This document shows positions 20,933 to 32,906 of a DNA stretch of 64,000 bases, in pieces. The stretch's first letter is position 1. The number at the start of each line of letters is the position of its first letter. Source of the stretch: Vigna angularis (taxonomy: Eukaryota > Streptophyta > Magnoliopsida > Fabales > Fabaceae); contig NC_068975.1 of the NCBI RefSeq assembly GCF_016808095.1, forward strand, positions 18,111,501-18,175,500, in the 5' to 3' direction. Below the pieces are notes generated by a model that searched no databases, was not told where the DNA came from, and saw nothing but the letters and a program-made list of their open reading frames with translations. A program made the translations under genes and the position numbers.

Positions 20933-23900
20933 CTAGCACTGTGACCCGTTATTATGAGGTCCCCCAAAAATAGGTCTCATGTAGGCATCATCAAACCTCC
21001 TCCAAAAGTGATGTATGGTGAACACAGGACTTTCTATTAACATGGACAAACTTTCCTTTGCGCGGCTAATGTTGGTGGCTGCGGACTCCTCTAGGGATAG
21101 CAAAGGTAGATTCAAGTCCTCAAGTTGTGAACCTGGTTCTTCATGGATGATGTTTTTCCTTGTAGCAGCGTGGGGTAGCAGATATCTTATTAATGGTTTT
21201 GTGAGAAAACCAAACACCTGCAATGATATTGGAGCTATATCAATTACTTAAAGGTTGTAGCAATTCATAAGAATGAACAAGCAACATGTGATCAAAAGGT
21301 GGATGACAGCAGATGCAAGAATTGATTTCACTAAGAAAACAGTTGAAAATTAATCTTTTTAACTCCACGTGAATTATTCTAAGTTGTTATTTGTTACTTT
21401 CAGGACAGAGGGAATGCCTCAACTCACCAGTGTGCTGAAAAGGACAACAATAATGGTGTTGGTAATCATTGTTGCATTAACTGGATCAGAAGTAACTCCA
21501 GAAAATGTGAACTGCATAAATAAAAGAAAAGAAATCAATGGCATCAACTTCTTAAGGTGTGATTGGTTGTTTTATAACTGTGGGAGGAATGTCCATAAAC
21601 AATACAATGGTAAATAAAACCTGATAGGATTATCCAACAAAAGAGGAATAAGAAGCTGACAGTCTTTGGATTAAAACTCATATATTTGATAAAATTTGTG
21701 TAGAACTTTGAATTCATGCATATACCTGTTTGAAAGCCAGAGCAATGGAGACAGCTCCCCTCATTAGCCCTGCCCACCAAACGATTATCTGGATGGTTTA
21801 TCAAACATAAGAAGCCAATAAATAACAATAGATAGTTGCTCAATTAACTGTTAGTATGAGATATCATACAAAACATGTTTAGTAACCTGCTGTCTGAAAG
21901 TGATGCGTGATGCTTGGTCAGAACTGGCACGTGTGTTTGTATAATTGGCAATAGCAGAGAGAGGGAAAACAAAAGCAGCACGGCCAACCAATATCAATAG
22001 GATTAAGGAACTGTATATCCCCATCAAACTTCCGTAACTGCAGTGAGTCAGTGGACAAGATAATCTTCATGAGAGAGGAATGACGTTTATCATTCTAATG
22101 CGATATGTTTGAAACATATCTCACAAATTATTCTTAAGAAAATTCCAGAAACACAGGTGTTGCAAAACAAATGCTTAAGATCAAGTTTGTCATAATGAAA
22201 ACGATTTCTAGCAGCAGAAAATAAGGTAGCTAACATGTGGTTTCATTCATAAATCCAATTATTACCGAATCTTTCACAATTAGAAGCAGATAATACTTGA
22301 CAATTAAAAATAATGTTTTTTTTATCATAACCAATTGTGTCACAATCTGATAAATACTTGGACATTGTTGAAACAGTGGCTGAAGTCACATTGACTTATC
22401 TATGTATACCATACAGCACAAGAAAATGCATTAGACCATAAATTCTACCATCAGTGTGTGATGTATTAGTCAGTGGTAAACTCTGGATAAAATACAATTG
22501 TTTAGAGTTGTAGAAAGGATTAGGACCTTAATTTAGTCATCTTCCACTTCTCAATGTCAAGGGCATCCATGCCCACATATAGGAATATGAAGGTTTCTGC
22601 AATAAATGACATTGTTGCAAACACATGCCTGAAGAAGGGAAACAAATCAGGAAACCATTTTTAATCTGGAAATTACTGAAATCTTTGATGGATTAATTAA
22701 TCCCTACCTGGTTGTGATTCTTGAAGTTTCAGCCATATTATACCATGCATAATGTGACATGAGTATTCCACAAAAGAAAACGGTGATGATTCCACTTAGA
22801 TCACATAGCTGCAAGAATTTGCAAAAAAATGGATGGCCAAAACGAAAAACGAAGTTATTTCTATATTTCTTGTTTAGTTCATCATTGTAGACAAAAATAG
22901 ATTGTCTTTAAATAAAGATAGAAGGTTTTGGCAAAACTTTATCTTATGCTAAGTTTTACACTACATTGGCTCCTTATAAATCCCAAATCTCCATTAGCTT
23001 AGCTACCTACATGCCATTAATATCATCAATGCCATTAATGAGAAATCAAAAGCAGAAAAATTCTACGAGCTTCCTTCCAATACCTCTGCCAACATATAGG
23101 ATAGGTATGCCTTTAATATCATCAATGCAATTTCACGAACACTTGAATGTCTGCATGCATACGCAGAGACAAACTTGTTAAACATTAACTCAAAATTTCA
23201 CTTGAAAAATCATATTTTGTGAGAAATTTGAGAGAATGATACATACCTTCCAAAGCATAAGGCTTTCAAGATATATGATGTGAGGAGGCCAGCCTGCATA
23301 AATATGCATTTATTTAGAGAAAGTAAATAAGATGAGAAAGTACAAGGACTAAAAGTTTGTTCAAAATAAACATGGAATTTGACTCTTACTTGGTCATACC
23401 TTTCAAGTAATCATGAGAGGAGACTACATACATGGAAAAGCACTTTTCAGTTCCATATATACATTCCCTTCCTTCACAATTACAATCCAAATGCTCTTTA
23501 TAAAGTCATGTATTATGTTAACACAATACATTTACAAGTGTGTAATGTGCAAGTCAAGCATGGAAACAGCTTGCAAATTTCTTCCATAAAAGTCTAAGTT
23601 AAAAATGAAATCAACGTTTTGAATCAAATGTTAATTCCCAGAGACAAACTAAAAGGTAAGCAAGACAAGCTTTGTAAACTTCACTCATGACATGAATGCT
23701 CTTTCATTCAAATGTGTAGGTAACATAAGATGCATGTGAAAGAAACACAAGCAACTAACTAAAGAAATTAAGAAGAAGTTCATAAAGTCAGCTGATCACA
23801 CATGAAGAAAATTAACAGGCAAAATTTGCATCCAAGTTTTCATTAATGAAACTCACTAGAACTCCTAGACCAGTGCTTAATCCGAATAGATAGAAGAAAT

Positions 23901-25408
23901 CTCCAATTAACCGGAATGTCTTGCTGCTAAATTTTGAAACATCAAGCTTTTGCACTGCATTGAAGAGAACAACTGATGTGGCATCATTTACCACTCCTTC
24001 CCCAAAGACTAGGCTGTAAAGTAAAGGAGTCTCATCTTGATGCAGAACCTACAACAGATTCCAAATTCAGAGTTTGACAATTAAGAGCATACAAAAAAGA
24101 GTTAGATGAAATGAAAGACTACCATTTAGCACTCTAACCAACCTGCAGGGTACAAACTGTGTCTGTTGCTGAGAAAATTGTTCCTATAGCTGAATCAAAT
24201 CAAGATAAGCTTATTATTTTTCATCCCAATACGATATATCTAAGTACATGGTTCATTTAAAACACAGTCTGTATTTGTGCAGTATTGAAGTGATCCAATG
24301 GCCTCACCAAGATAATCTTTCGCTGTCAGGCAAAGCAAGTTCAACTTGGGGAATATCCACCAGCTGCCTAAATGAACCAAATACAAAGACAAAAAGGTAA
24401 ATCATTCTTGAAAAATTTTCACTGTGGCAAACTACAAGGCAAGGAAAAACTGAGATTTCGTCATTACCGCAAGTAATAACAAAAGTTGAAATGAAAACAC
24501 CGATGACACCAAACATCATGATGGTTAAAAAGTTATGGAAGAATTGTTTCTTCTTCACCTGAAATCTGTTAGGAGGGTTAACTCTACACATATTAAGAAA
24601 AGTTTTGAACCACAAGAGCTGTTTTAACTCTAATATAAGACAAACTCTTACCCTGCATTGAATATTATGGGAGGAAGGAGATATATGAAGAATAGTTCTT
24701 CATTAAATGTAAGGATGCGAGAACTCTTTCCTTTGCTGATCAATAACAGTATAATTCCAGCAATGATTCCCTACCAAGGAGAAAGTTAGATACACAAAGG
24801 CTCAATAAAAGTGTGTATTCAACATTAATTCTTTTAATAATCCTACAAAACCATCCATAAACACTTTGGACAAGTAAATCTGAAACAATTCAGTAAAGCA
24901 GAAAACTACTAAAAAAAGTTCATTCTTTGAGAAGATCCTATGCTTCATCTTTTGTTCTTAGTGCCTTTGTAAATATTGACTAGTCCATATTCACTATGAG
25001 TGAGTAATTTTCTTGACATACATACACATTCAACTCTCACCCTCCCAAACAAACCATTTACCATGAAACTAATCAAATGGTATCAGATTCTTCATAAGCT
25101 ATCTTTTCAACCATTATTGTTCTGTCAACAAACGATCATACATAATGGAGAGAAATGATCATACATAGCTGATAATGGAGAGAAAGAAAATCCTAAAAAC
25201 ATTATAATCAAAATTAAAAATGGGAGAGAATGCAGCTTACTATTATGATGGCAACTATGGATTCATTAATCCATCGATTTCTTTCAAACAAGTGACCAAT
25301 GATCAAAGTAAGGCAGAGAACAGCCACAAAAAGTGAAATAGGCACCACTTGTGCATGTTCACTAGCCAAATTCTTGGTACACTCAGAGATCAGACTCAGT
25401 GGTATCAT
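20933..25408 (-). CDS. NHX4: vacuolar-type Na+(K+)/H+ exchanger, NHX4-like
   Basis: Fourteen exons, read on the minus strand: 25408-25241, 24770-24652, 24565-24468, 24367-24308, 24189-24143, 24048-23857, 23293-23247, 23150-23084, 22808-22708, 22628-22527, 22037-21887, 21788-21726, 21511-21428 and 21217-20933. They sum to 1584 bases: 527 residues and a stop, with all phases matching, the usual family length. The protein exchanges Na+ or K+ for H+, normally at the tonoplast, and supports ion storage and pH control. Visible signatures are the amiloride-site sequence LFFIYLLPPI (residues 82-91), SATDTVCTLQVLHQDETP, FGEGVVNDATSVVLFN, FIFLYVGMDALD and WWAGLMRGAVSIALAF. The tail, with LPLLS and FDDAYMRPIFGGP, ends in Cys as in NHX4-type proteins. 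All introns are GT-AG; the exon 10 donor (GTCCTA) is weak. The gene looks intact. Confidence 0.92.
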
Positions 25409-26618
25409 ACTTCTGAATTTTTCTCTCTAATTAGTAAATTTTTTTACAATAATGGTACTCTCAGAACTCATCTCACTAGTTCATATACATAATAATGGAT
25501 ATAAAGCTAATTTTGTTGGAAAACTTGGAAAACACAGAATCAGTAAACATAGGAACTCAATTGTTGTTGTTTGCTGTTCTAGTAGGAATGATCATAAACA
25601 GAAACGAACATGACACAAACAAGAACGTGTAGCGATGATAGCAAGGAACATTGCATGAAGAAATAACGTGTCACTCTCACAATCAGTCTAAGATGGGAGA
25701 ACTGACACCATGCAAAGTTAACCTAATACTATGTAGTTAGTCACATCACATTGAATGTATTGAACGCAAATTACTTTAAAGATTTGTCCCATCTGTACTA
25801 GTATAACTAGAAACACATGGTTAAATTTATAATTTTGTTATATTTTTAATTTGTTGGTTTAATTTAGATATTTACTACAAATTATGTATAACTTTTAAAA
25901 TTTTAATATTTGTTTCTAAATATCTTCGAATTCATATATATTCTGTCTTATCTTTTTTATTTATAAATTGTGCAGGTTAGAAAAATGTTACTTTTGTCAA
26001 AATATTTTCATTTTTATATAATTTTAATGAGATGTTAATATTAAGATATCTAAATTAAATTTTGTAATTGTTAATTTTATTTTAAAAATTAGTTTAGCAG
26101 ACATTTATAATGCCAAAATTATTTTTTATGATTATATATTTTAATTTCAATTCTCTTTCTGTATAGTGAGTGCAGTATATACAATAAAATTTATCCTTTT
26201 AACAGATTGTAATCACATCTGAATAATCAACATATTCATCATTATTTTTTTATTAATATAACTTATTATATAATATATAGCAAGTAATCTTACATATTTT
26301 ATAATTATTTTTTATTTACAGATATTATGATATCTAATTTTTTAAATTATATCTTTTATTTGTTATAATGAAAGTAGTATGTACATTTCCAGTTTTTTTA
26401 CGACAAATTTGAATAGCTATGTATCTAGGCAAAAAATTTAAAATTTATGATTTTAATCAAGTCGGGAGGCCAGATGAAATGAAAAAAGTTGTACTCTCGG
26501 CATGATTTCACCTTAACACAGTGGTGAAGAGTGAAGTCGTATACTCTTAAAATGATTTCAGGTCGTGATAATCGTTTACTACGTCTTTGTAAGCTGAACT
26601 TGTATAGGAGGATACAAT
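25409..26618. other. promoter side of the exchanger gene and AT-rich intergenic DNA
   Basis: No gene seen. The first few hundred bases are the presumed 5' UTR and promoter of the exchanger on the minus strand. Confidence 0.5.
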
Positions 26619-27041
26619 TGGGGATGACAACAGGTTGGATCAGACACGAATAGTGTTTACCCGTAACCCGATCCGTTGGATAAAATTGTACCCGCTACCC
26701 GACCCGCTACACAACTGGTAATACATTTTTAAAATAAAATTTAAATAAAATATATATATATATATATATATAATATAATATAATATAAATTAAATTAAAT
26801 TAAAATTAAAATTTAAGTTTAATTAAATTTAATTAAAAAATATATAAATTGAATTTTTAATTATTTTCTGCGGGTAACGAGTACATGCGGGTCGGGTAGT
26901 ATATTACTCGTACCCGACCCGTTTAGAAGCGGGTATTAAAATACTCGCTACCTGTGGATAACAAATATCTGCGGATGGTAACTACCCGCTGTAGATTTTA
27001 CCTGCGTATACCCATGCTCGCAGATTTTTTTGCCATCCCTA
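26619..27041. mobile_element. hAT-like MITE with CGGGT-rich ends
   Basis: The left edge TGGGGATGACAA mirrors the right edge TTGCCATCCCTA. Inside each edge lie repeated ACCCG/CGGGT words (for example CCCGACCCG and GGGTCGGGT) that pair across the element. The centre is AT-rich with a (TA)n run at about 26749-26771. Flanks GATACAAT (26611-26618) and GACACGAC (27042-27049) agree at five of eight bases, compatible with an old 8 bp duplication. There is no transposase. Confidence 0.5.
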
Positions 27042-27299
27042 GACACGACTTCACCAGTGATCAATCACATTCTTTGCGTAATCGATTAAATAAACAAAAA
27101 CTCTCTAATAATCGATTAAATTTCTATTATTTGATATCTAAATAATTTATATCAATTTAAATGGAAATTATCAAAATAGTATTCTTATATAAAAAATAAC
27201 ATTTCTATTATTGATTATATAGAAAATAACATTATATAAATAAATTTTATTTTATAATAATTTTAATTATAACAAAAACAACATAACTATGTAATTTGT

Positions 27300-27539
27300 A
27301 GTTTAAAGGCTTAGCGATGATCAGATTATCGACAACGAGATTACCAACAGCTGAAATCCTTCGAAAATAGCCAAAAATCATCGGTAATGACCTATTACCG
27401 ACGGCTTAGCGACGGTCAAATTACCGTCAATAAATCGTTTATCGTTAATAGTTACCAACGACCTTTGCCCTTTGGTAATTACATGCCTTCAGTAATTACC
27501 GAAGGCCTAATAAAATTCTCGAGTGTTTATTCAATAGTG
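27300..27539. mobile_element. terminal fragment of a CACTA-type element
   Basis: Ends in AATAGTG at 27539, a CACTA-type right terminus. It carries subterminal repeats such as ATTACCGACGG, TTACCGTC and TTACCGAAGG, the same words as in 36360-36487. No matching left terminus was found, so it appears truncated. Confidence 0.45.
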
Positions 27540-27735
27540 AGTGTTAAAATACAATTTTCCTGTGGAAGTAGGGGTCACAATTAATCATTTAAATACAAAC
27601 ACTTAAAAGAATATCTCATTAAAAAAAGTAAAAGTTACATAACATATGAAAAAACCAGTTATAGAATCATTTATACACATGTAAAAGTTACATAATCATT
27701 TATACATATGCAAGAAAGAACATGAAGTGCTTAAT
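27540..27735. other. spacer between a CACTA fragment and the PP2C pseudogene
   Basis: AT-rich, with a short direct repeat of the phrase AATCATTTATACA (27662 and 27693 area). No gene. Confidence 0.4.
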
Positions 27736-28059
27736 CTAACATTCTAAATGTTCCAACTGGAACCTCACAACTATGCAAGATATGTCATCTTTACTTTTCT
27801 TGGAAATTGCCTCTTATATCAAGTGTTTTGCTGCAGCTTGAGCATCCTTTATTTGCTTAATGGAATCCACTGCTTGTTGGTTTGACATTACCTGAAAACA
27901 TCATTGGAAAAAACCGTTACTTAATACCCTAAATAAATTACAATTTTAATTTGTTTAAGATGTGACATTTCACTAGTGTAGAACGGGCTATAGACGTCCG
28001 TTCTGTGGGCCTTTTGACGTCCGACCTCTAACGGACGTCTATGCGGGTGACGTCTATGT

Positions 28060-28260
28060 GGACGTCCGTTGTGTCAGGTCGGACGTTTATATAAACGTCC
28101 GTTGTGTCAGGCTGGACGTTTATATAACCGTCAGTTGTGTCAGGCAGGACGTTTATATAAACGTCCGTTGTGTCAGGCCGGACGTCTATATAAACGTCCG
28201 CTATGTCAGGCCGGGCGTTTATATAGACGTTCGTTGTGTCTATATAAACGTCCGACGCCT
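28060..28260. repeat. 33 bp tandem repeat within the CACTA element
   Basis: About six copies of a unit GGACGTTTATATAAACGTCC plus GTTGTGTCAGGC, starting at 28081, 28114, 28147, 28180 and onward. The first 20 bases of each unit are a perfect palindrome centred on TATATA. Confidence 0.8.
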
Positions 28261-28649
28261 CAACCCTTGACGTCTACTTGGCTGTATTGTTAGTGGTAGG
28301 GGCTGGGGGGTTGGACGTCCGTTTGTGCACTGCCGGAACGGCCTAAGAATGTAGCCCAAAAACAGTCAAAGGGATGGAAATCGAGGAGGGAATGGCATAA
28401 AACGTAGCCCAAAAACAGTCAAAGAATCCGTCCAAGAACACGCAACTGCAAAAAAACGTACCGAAAACGATTTTTAATCGGTTGAAATCAAAGGTATTTC
28501 ATCACAAAGCAATGTAATCGAATTGAAAGTTAATTTACACGGTCCAAAAAAGAGAAAACGCACCTGGAAAATCAATGGAGCAAACAGCGTTCGCGGGGGG
28601 AAGACGAGCATAACTGCTCGCGGGTTCGAGTTTACAATATTAATATTGT

Positions 28650-30200
28650 TATAGACGTCCGCGCCCTCCCAGGACGGACGTTCAAGTGGCTGACATGGGG
28701 AATTGAAACGTTCAGTGTTCAGCCTAGTGAACGTCCGCCCCCCTCCCCTAGACGTCTATAATATTATAAACGTCCGCGCCCTCCCAGGACGGACGTTCAA
28801 GTGGCTGACACATGGGGAGTTGAAACGTTCAGTGTTCAGCCTAGTGAACGTCCGCCCCCCTCCCCCGGACGTTTATAATATTATAAACGTCCGCGCCCTC
28901 CCAGGACGGACGTTCAAGTGGCTGACACATGGGGAGTTGAAACGTTCAGTGTTCAGCCTACTGAACGTCCGCCCCCCTCCCCCGGACGTTTATAATATTA
29001 TAAACGTCTGCGCCCTCCCAGGACGGACGTTCAAGTGGCTGACACATGGGGAGTTGAAACGTTCAGTGTTCAGCCTAGTGAACGTCCGTCCCACCAAGAT
29101 GGACGTTTATAATATTATAAACGTCCGTCTTGCCCCAAGACGGACGTTCTAAGGGATGACCATGGGGACTGAAACGTTCACTTGTTCAGCCTACTAGACG
29201 TCCGTCCCCCCCAGACGGACGTTCATAATATTATAAACGTCCGTCTCGGCCCTGGACGGACGTTCTAAGGGATGACCATGGGGTTCAGTGTTCAGCCTAG
29301 TGAACGTCCGTCCCCCAGGACGGATGTTCAAGTGGCTGACACATGGGGAGTTGAAACGTTCAGTGTTCAGCCTAGTGAACGTCCGCCCCCCTCCCCCGGA
29401 CGTTTATAATATTATAAACGTCCGCGCCCTCTCAGGACGGACGTTCAAGTGGCTGACACATAGGGAGTTGAAACGTTCAGTGTTCAGCCTAGTGAACGTC
29501 CGCCCCCCCTCCCCCGGATGTTTATAATATTATAAACGTCTGCGCCCTCTCAGGACGGACGTTCAAGTGGCTAACACATGGGGAGTTGAAACGTTCAGTG
29601 TTCAGCCTAGTGAACGTCCGTCCCACCAAGACGTTATAAACGTCCATCTCGCCCCAGGACGGACGTTCTAAGGGATGACCATGGGGACTGAAACGTTCAC
29701 TTGTTCAGCCTAGTGAACGTCCGCCCCCCTCCCCTGGACGTTTATAATATTATAAACGTCCGCGCCCTCCCAGGACGGACGTTCAAGTGGTTGACACATT
29801 GGGAGTTGAAACGTTCAGTGTTTAGCCTAGTGAACGTCCGTCCCACCCAAGCGGACGTTTATGATATTATAAACGTCCGTCTCTCCCCAGGACGGACGTT
29901 CTAAGGGATGACCATGAGGACTGAAACGTTCACTTGTTCAGCCTACTAGACGTCCGTCCCACCCAAACGGACGTTCATAATATTATAAACATCTGTCTCG
30001 GCCCTGGACGGACGTTCTAAGGGATGACCATGGGGTTGAGTGTTCAGCCTAGTGAACGTCCGTCCCCCCAGACGGACGTTCATAATATTATAAACGTCCG
30101 TCTCGCCCTAGGACGGACGTTTAAGGGCTGACATGGGGAGCCTAGTAGACGTACGTCCCTCTCCCACGGACGTCTATAATATTATAAACGTCCAGTTCGA
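28650..30200. repeat. 117 bp palindromic tandem array within the CACTA element
   Basis: The first units are exactly 117 bases apart (AGCCTA at 28721, 28838, 28955). Each unit has ACGTTTATAATATTATAAACG as a palindromic centre, flanked by GTCCGCCCCCC and GTCCGCGCCCTCC, then AAGTGGCTGACACATGGGG and GAAACGTTCAGTG. Later units are variants with an AAGGGATGACCATGGGG arm. Confidence 0.8.
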
Positions 30201-30647
30201 CCAAAGATGGACGTCTCGAGTTTCACTTATTTACGAATATGCCACCGGTCAATTATATACGTTGGGGCATTTGTGGACGAACGTCTATGGGAGGACATTA
30301 AAAGCCAATTCTGCAATAGTGTTTTAAATTTGTAGTTCCTTTTAAGCTAAAGAAATCATGAAATCAATGAATGAATGAATTTAAAACTATTTTTTTCTGT
30401 CAAAGTTGCTTTTACTTCTAGAAACCAAAATAGAAACATTGCTTAAAAGGAATGAGGAAGTGAAAGAGAAAGAAAATGATAAGAAAGTTAACCTTCCATA
30501 TTCCATCACTGGCCAGAATAAGAAACTTTGTATGATGAAGTACTTCCTCTATAAACACATCAGGTTATGAACTAAGATGCATCTTCAAGCTTCTATCACC
30601 AAAAGCTCTTGCTACTGCTAACTGTCCATCTACTCGAGGGACATCTC

Positions 30648-32526
30648 CTGCAGAAAACATAAATTCAAATGTTCTACATTACCAATTTTGTTCATAGTTT
30701 CTATGCATTTCTTCTTCAAGCCAAAATGCATGTTTATAGATTATAGCATACTTGTAAAGCATGTCATGTCATGTATGTCATTCTAAGAAAGGGTTGTAGG
30801 AACTGAGAATCAAATGACTTTTTACACTAGAGGAGAATATGAAAGAGCTTATTCAAACTTATGAAAAGAACTTCCAAATCATAGAACATGGTTGTAACTT
30901 ATAGGTTCATTTTAGCATATGCACATATTTAGGAATGGACAAAGTGTACTAAACTGAACTGAACTATAAACAATTATAGTTAATTATAAAACAATTCAAG
31001 TAAACTGAACTGAACTAAAAAATAGTTCAAGAAAACTTAACTGAACTAAAAAATAGTTCAGTGAACTATTTTTTAGTTCAGTTACACTGTAATAGTTCTA
31101 TTAACTGTTTAAAACAATTTTAGCATATTCAGATTGGTCCAAAGAAAAATATAACAAGGTTTGAACAACTAAAACCAATATATCTAATTACTTTTATTAC
31201 CCACTATAAAACAGTTTTATCCTAATGTGGCTATCCCATTAAATCATAAAAATATTTGTATTAAATCCACTCCTTGAAACTAGATTTGAATAGTCTGGAA
31301 TGGAGCAATTTTTTCACCTATTTTCATAAACCCAAAAAAGAATCAGGCCTTGTGAATTTAGGGCAAACATCTAACAGGACAAAGGCTAAATTGCTAAATA
31401 AAAGTACTATTACGAAGTCTAACTGCAATTTTTCTACTTTTGCAACATTATCAAGGGACACAAATTCCAATTCCACACGAACACAACACTGCATATCAAT
31501 AATAACAAACTTATCATACACTAAAAAACACAAGATAAAAAGTGAAACAAAAGTCAATGCCTAGATAATAATATCCTCAGTCAGATGGATAATAGTAAGA
31601 TCAACACGTGAAGGGATAAATTGAAACTAATTATTGTGTAGAGACTTATTATTCCATGAATAAATTAAATGTTATGTATATATAATATGGAATATACATG
31701 AATTGATATAATTAGAACTATATACATAAATACGATTTCCTCTCCCATCATCTAAATTCTAAATTATCTATCACCTTTAAACAACCTCGTATATTTTAGA
31801 ACGTAAGTTACTTTCTTTTAGGGCAAGATAAGTGTTTATCTTTGAATTACTACATCTTCTTAATCATATTATACTTAGGTTTTAACACTTAAAAATAAAA
31901 GTCATCTCACTTAAAAAAAATGACAATAGCACTAGCTTCTAGATAGTATTTATCATATCCCAAAATTTATTATCCTCAAGAACCTGGCTATACAATGTTT
32001 TACTTTCTTAGTCATTCTAGGACCACTTATATATCAGCTCTTGTAACTTATACGTGGTATAGTAATTATGCACATGTCCTAGATTCAACTCATGTCATGT
32101 CATCATATAATATGTAAACAATAAGGAATAAACAGTGAAATGTATATATACAAAGCTAACTTAAGTCAAGGATTTTTCTTTGAAAACTATGGGAGGAGCA
32201 ACTGCAACTAAGATACAGAATCCTAGGTGAAGCTGCAAGCACAAAGGGAAATGATAATAAGTGAAAAATTTAGTGCACAGTATACACCATAATTGCGTTA
32301 GGCTTAGTAGTAGGCACCCCTAGCATATTACACATTGAAACCTAAATCGTGTTTTTATCTGTCAGGCTTTTTTTATATAACCTGACCATCTCTACGTATG
32401 AAAATAAAACTAAATAAAATATTCAAGCTACATATTTTGCCCTTCCATATTGCACACAAAATTTTCCCAATTCAGCCAGATTAACACATGACCAAAAATA
32501 GGTGCAATAGATAGCAATATGCTTAC
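30648..32526. other. intergenic DNA with short palindromic repeats
   Basis: AT-rich, no gene. Contains repeats of AACTGAACT/AGTTCAGTT between 30950 and 31085, including a 45 base hairpin at 31039-31083. Open frames at 31274-31564 on both strands have no recognisable domain. Confidence 0.5.
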
Positions 32527-32706
32527 CACAAGTTTCCCCTTGCTTGAGGCAGCCATGGCAGCATCATCTTTCACTGCTGCAAGAACAGCAACAACAATCT
32601 TTTTGGCTTCTTCATTGGTGCCGTTTTGCGTGATGCCATGTTCATTCTTTGAAGCACCTTGCCCGAGGGATTCAGTTGCTTTTGGTACCAACCACAAATA
32701 AGACAT
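32527..32706 (-). other. possible orphan exon, unrecognised
   Basis: An ATG-started frame of 60 codons, rich in Ala and Lys, includes KKIVVAVLAAVKDDAAMAAS and then meets a good donor (GTAAGC, plus-strand bases 32526-32521). I do not recognise the family. It could be the first exon of a lost gene or a chance frame; no continuation was found downstream on the minus strand. Confidence 0.2.
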
Positions 32707-32906
32707 CCAATTCTATATTCAAAATTATCAGGAAAGAAATTAAATTCCATAGCAGTGAAAGATGTTTTATTTTATTTCTTTACAAGTGGCTTAAAGGAGA
32801 GAACAACAATGACTTACAGAAGATGTCTTTTTTACAGTTTTTTTGAGGGCAGAATTAGGCTTGCTTGTAAATCTAGTGAGGACCTCATTAGATTTCAACA
32901 CCTCGG

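Larger units (their letters stand above)
27971..30321. mobile_element. non-autonomous CACTA element made of GACGTCC repeats
   Basis: Left edge CACTAGTGTAGAACGGGCTA; the right edge, read inward, is CACTATTGCAGAATTGGCTT, giving terminal inverted repeats of about 28 bases. The 3 bp duplication TTT flanks it (27968-27970 and 30322-30324). The 2351 bp body is almost entirely subterminal-type repeats carrying ACGTCCG in both orientations. No transposase frame exists; open frames at 28058-28293 and 28703-29904 are translations of the tandem repeats. It lies inside the intron of the PP2C remnant. Confidence 0.85.
27736..30647 (-). pseudogene. protein phosphatase 2C remnant (two C-terminal exons)
   Basis: Two exons are recognisable on the minus strand. 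Exon 30647-30493 encodes GDVPRVDGQLAVARAFGD and then LILASDGIWK, the C-terminal metal-binding region of plant PP2C serine/threonine phosphatases. Exon 27891-27736 encodes VMSNQQAVD, IKDAQAAAKHL and KSKDDISCIVVRF, the usual end of the protein. Each exon has an in-frame TAA (plus-strand bases 30565-30567 and 27814-27816). Splice sites are still GT-AG. The intron between them contains a complete CACTA element. The N-terminal two thirds (metal-binding DGH motif and so on) were not found upstream, so the gene is truncated and non-functional. Confidence 0.8.

Noticed and set aside
20662..20973. 103-codon frame with several cysteines
   Set aside because: Opposite to the 3' end of the exchanger gene, without recognised domain or promoter context.
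28058..29904. Several repeat-rich open frames on the plus strand
   Set aside because: They are translations of the 33 bp and 117 bp tandem repeats of the CACTA element.
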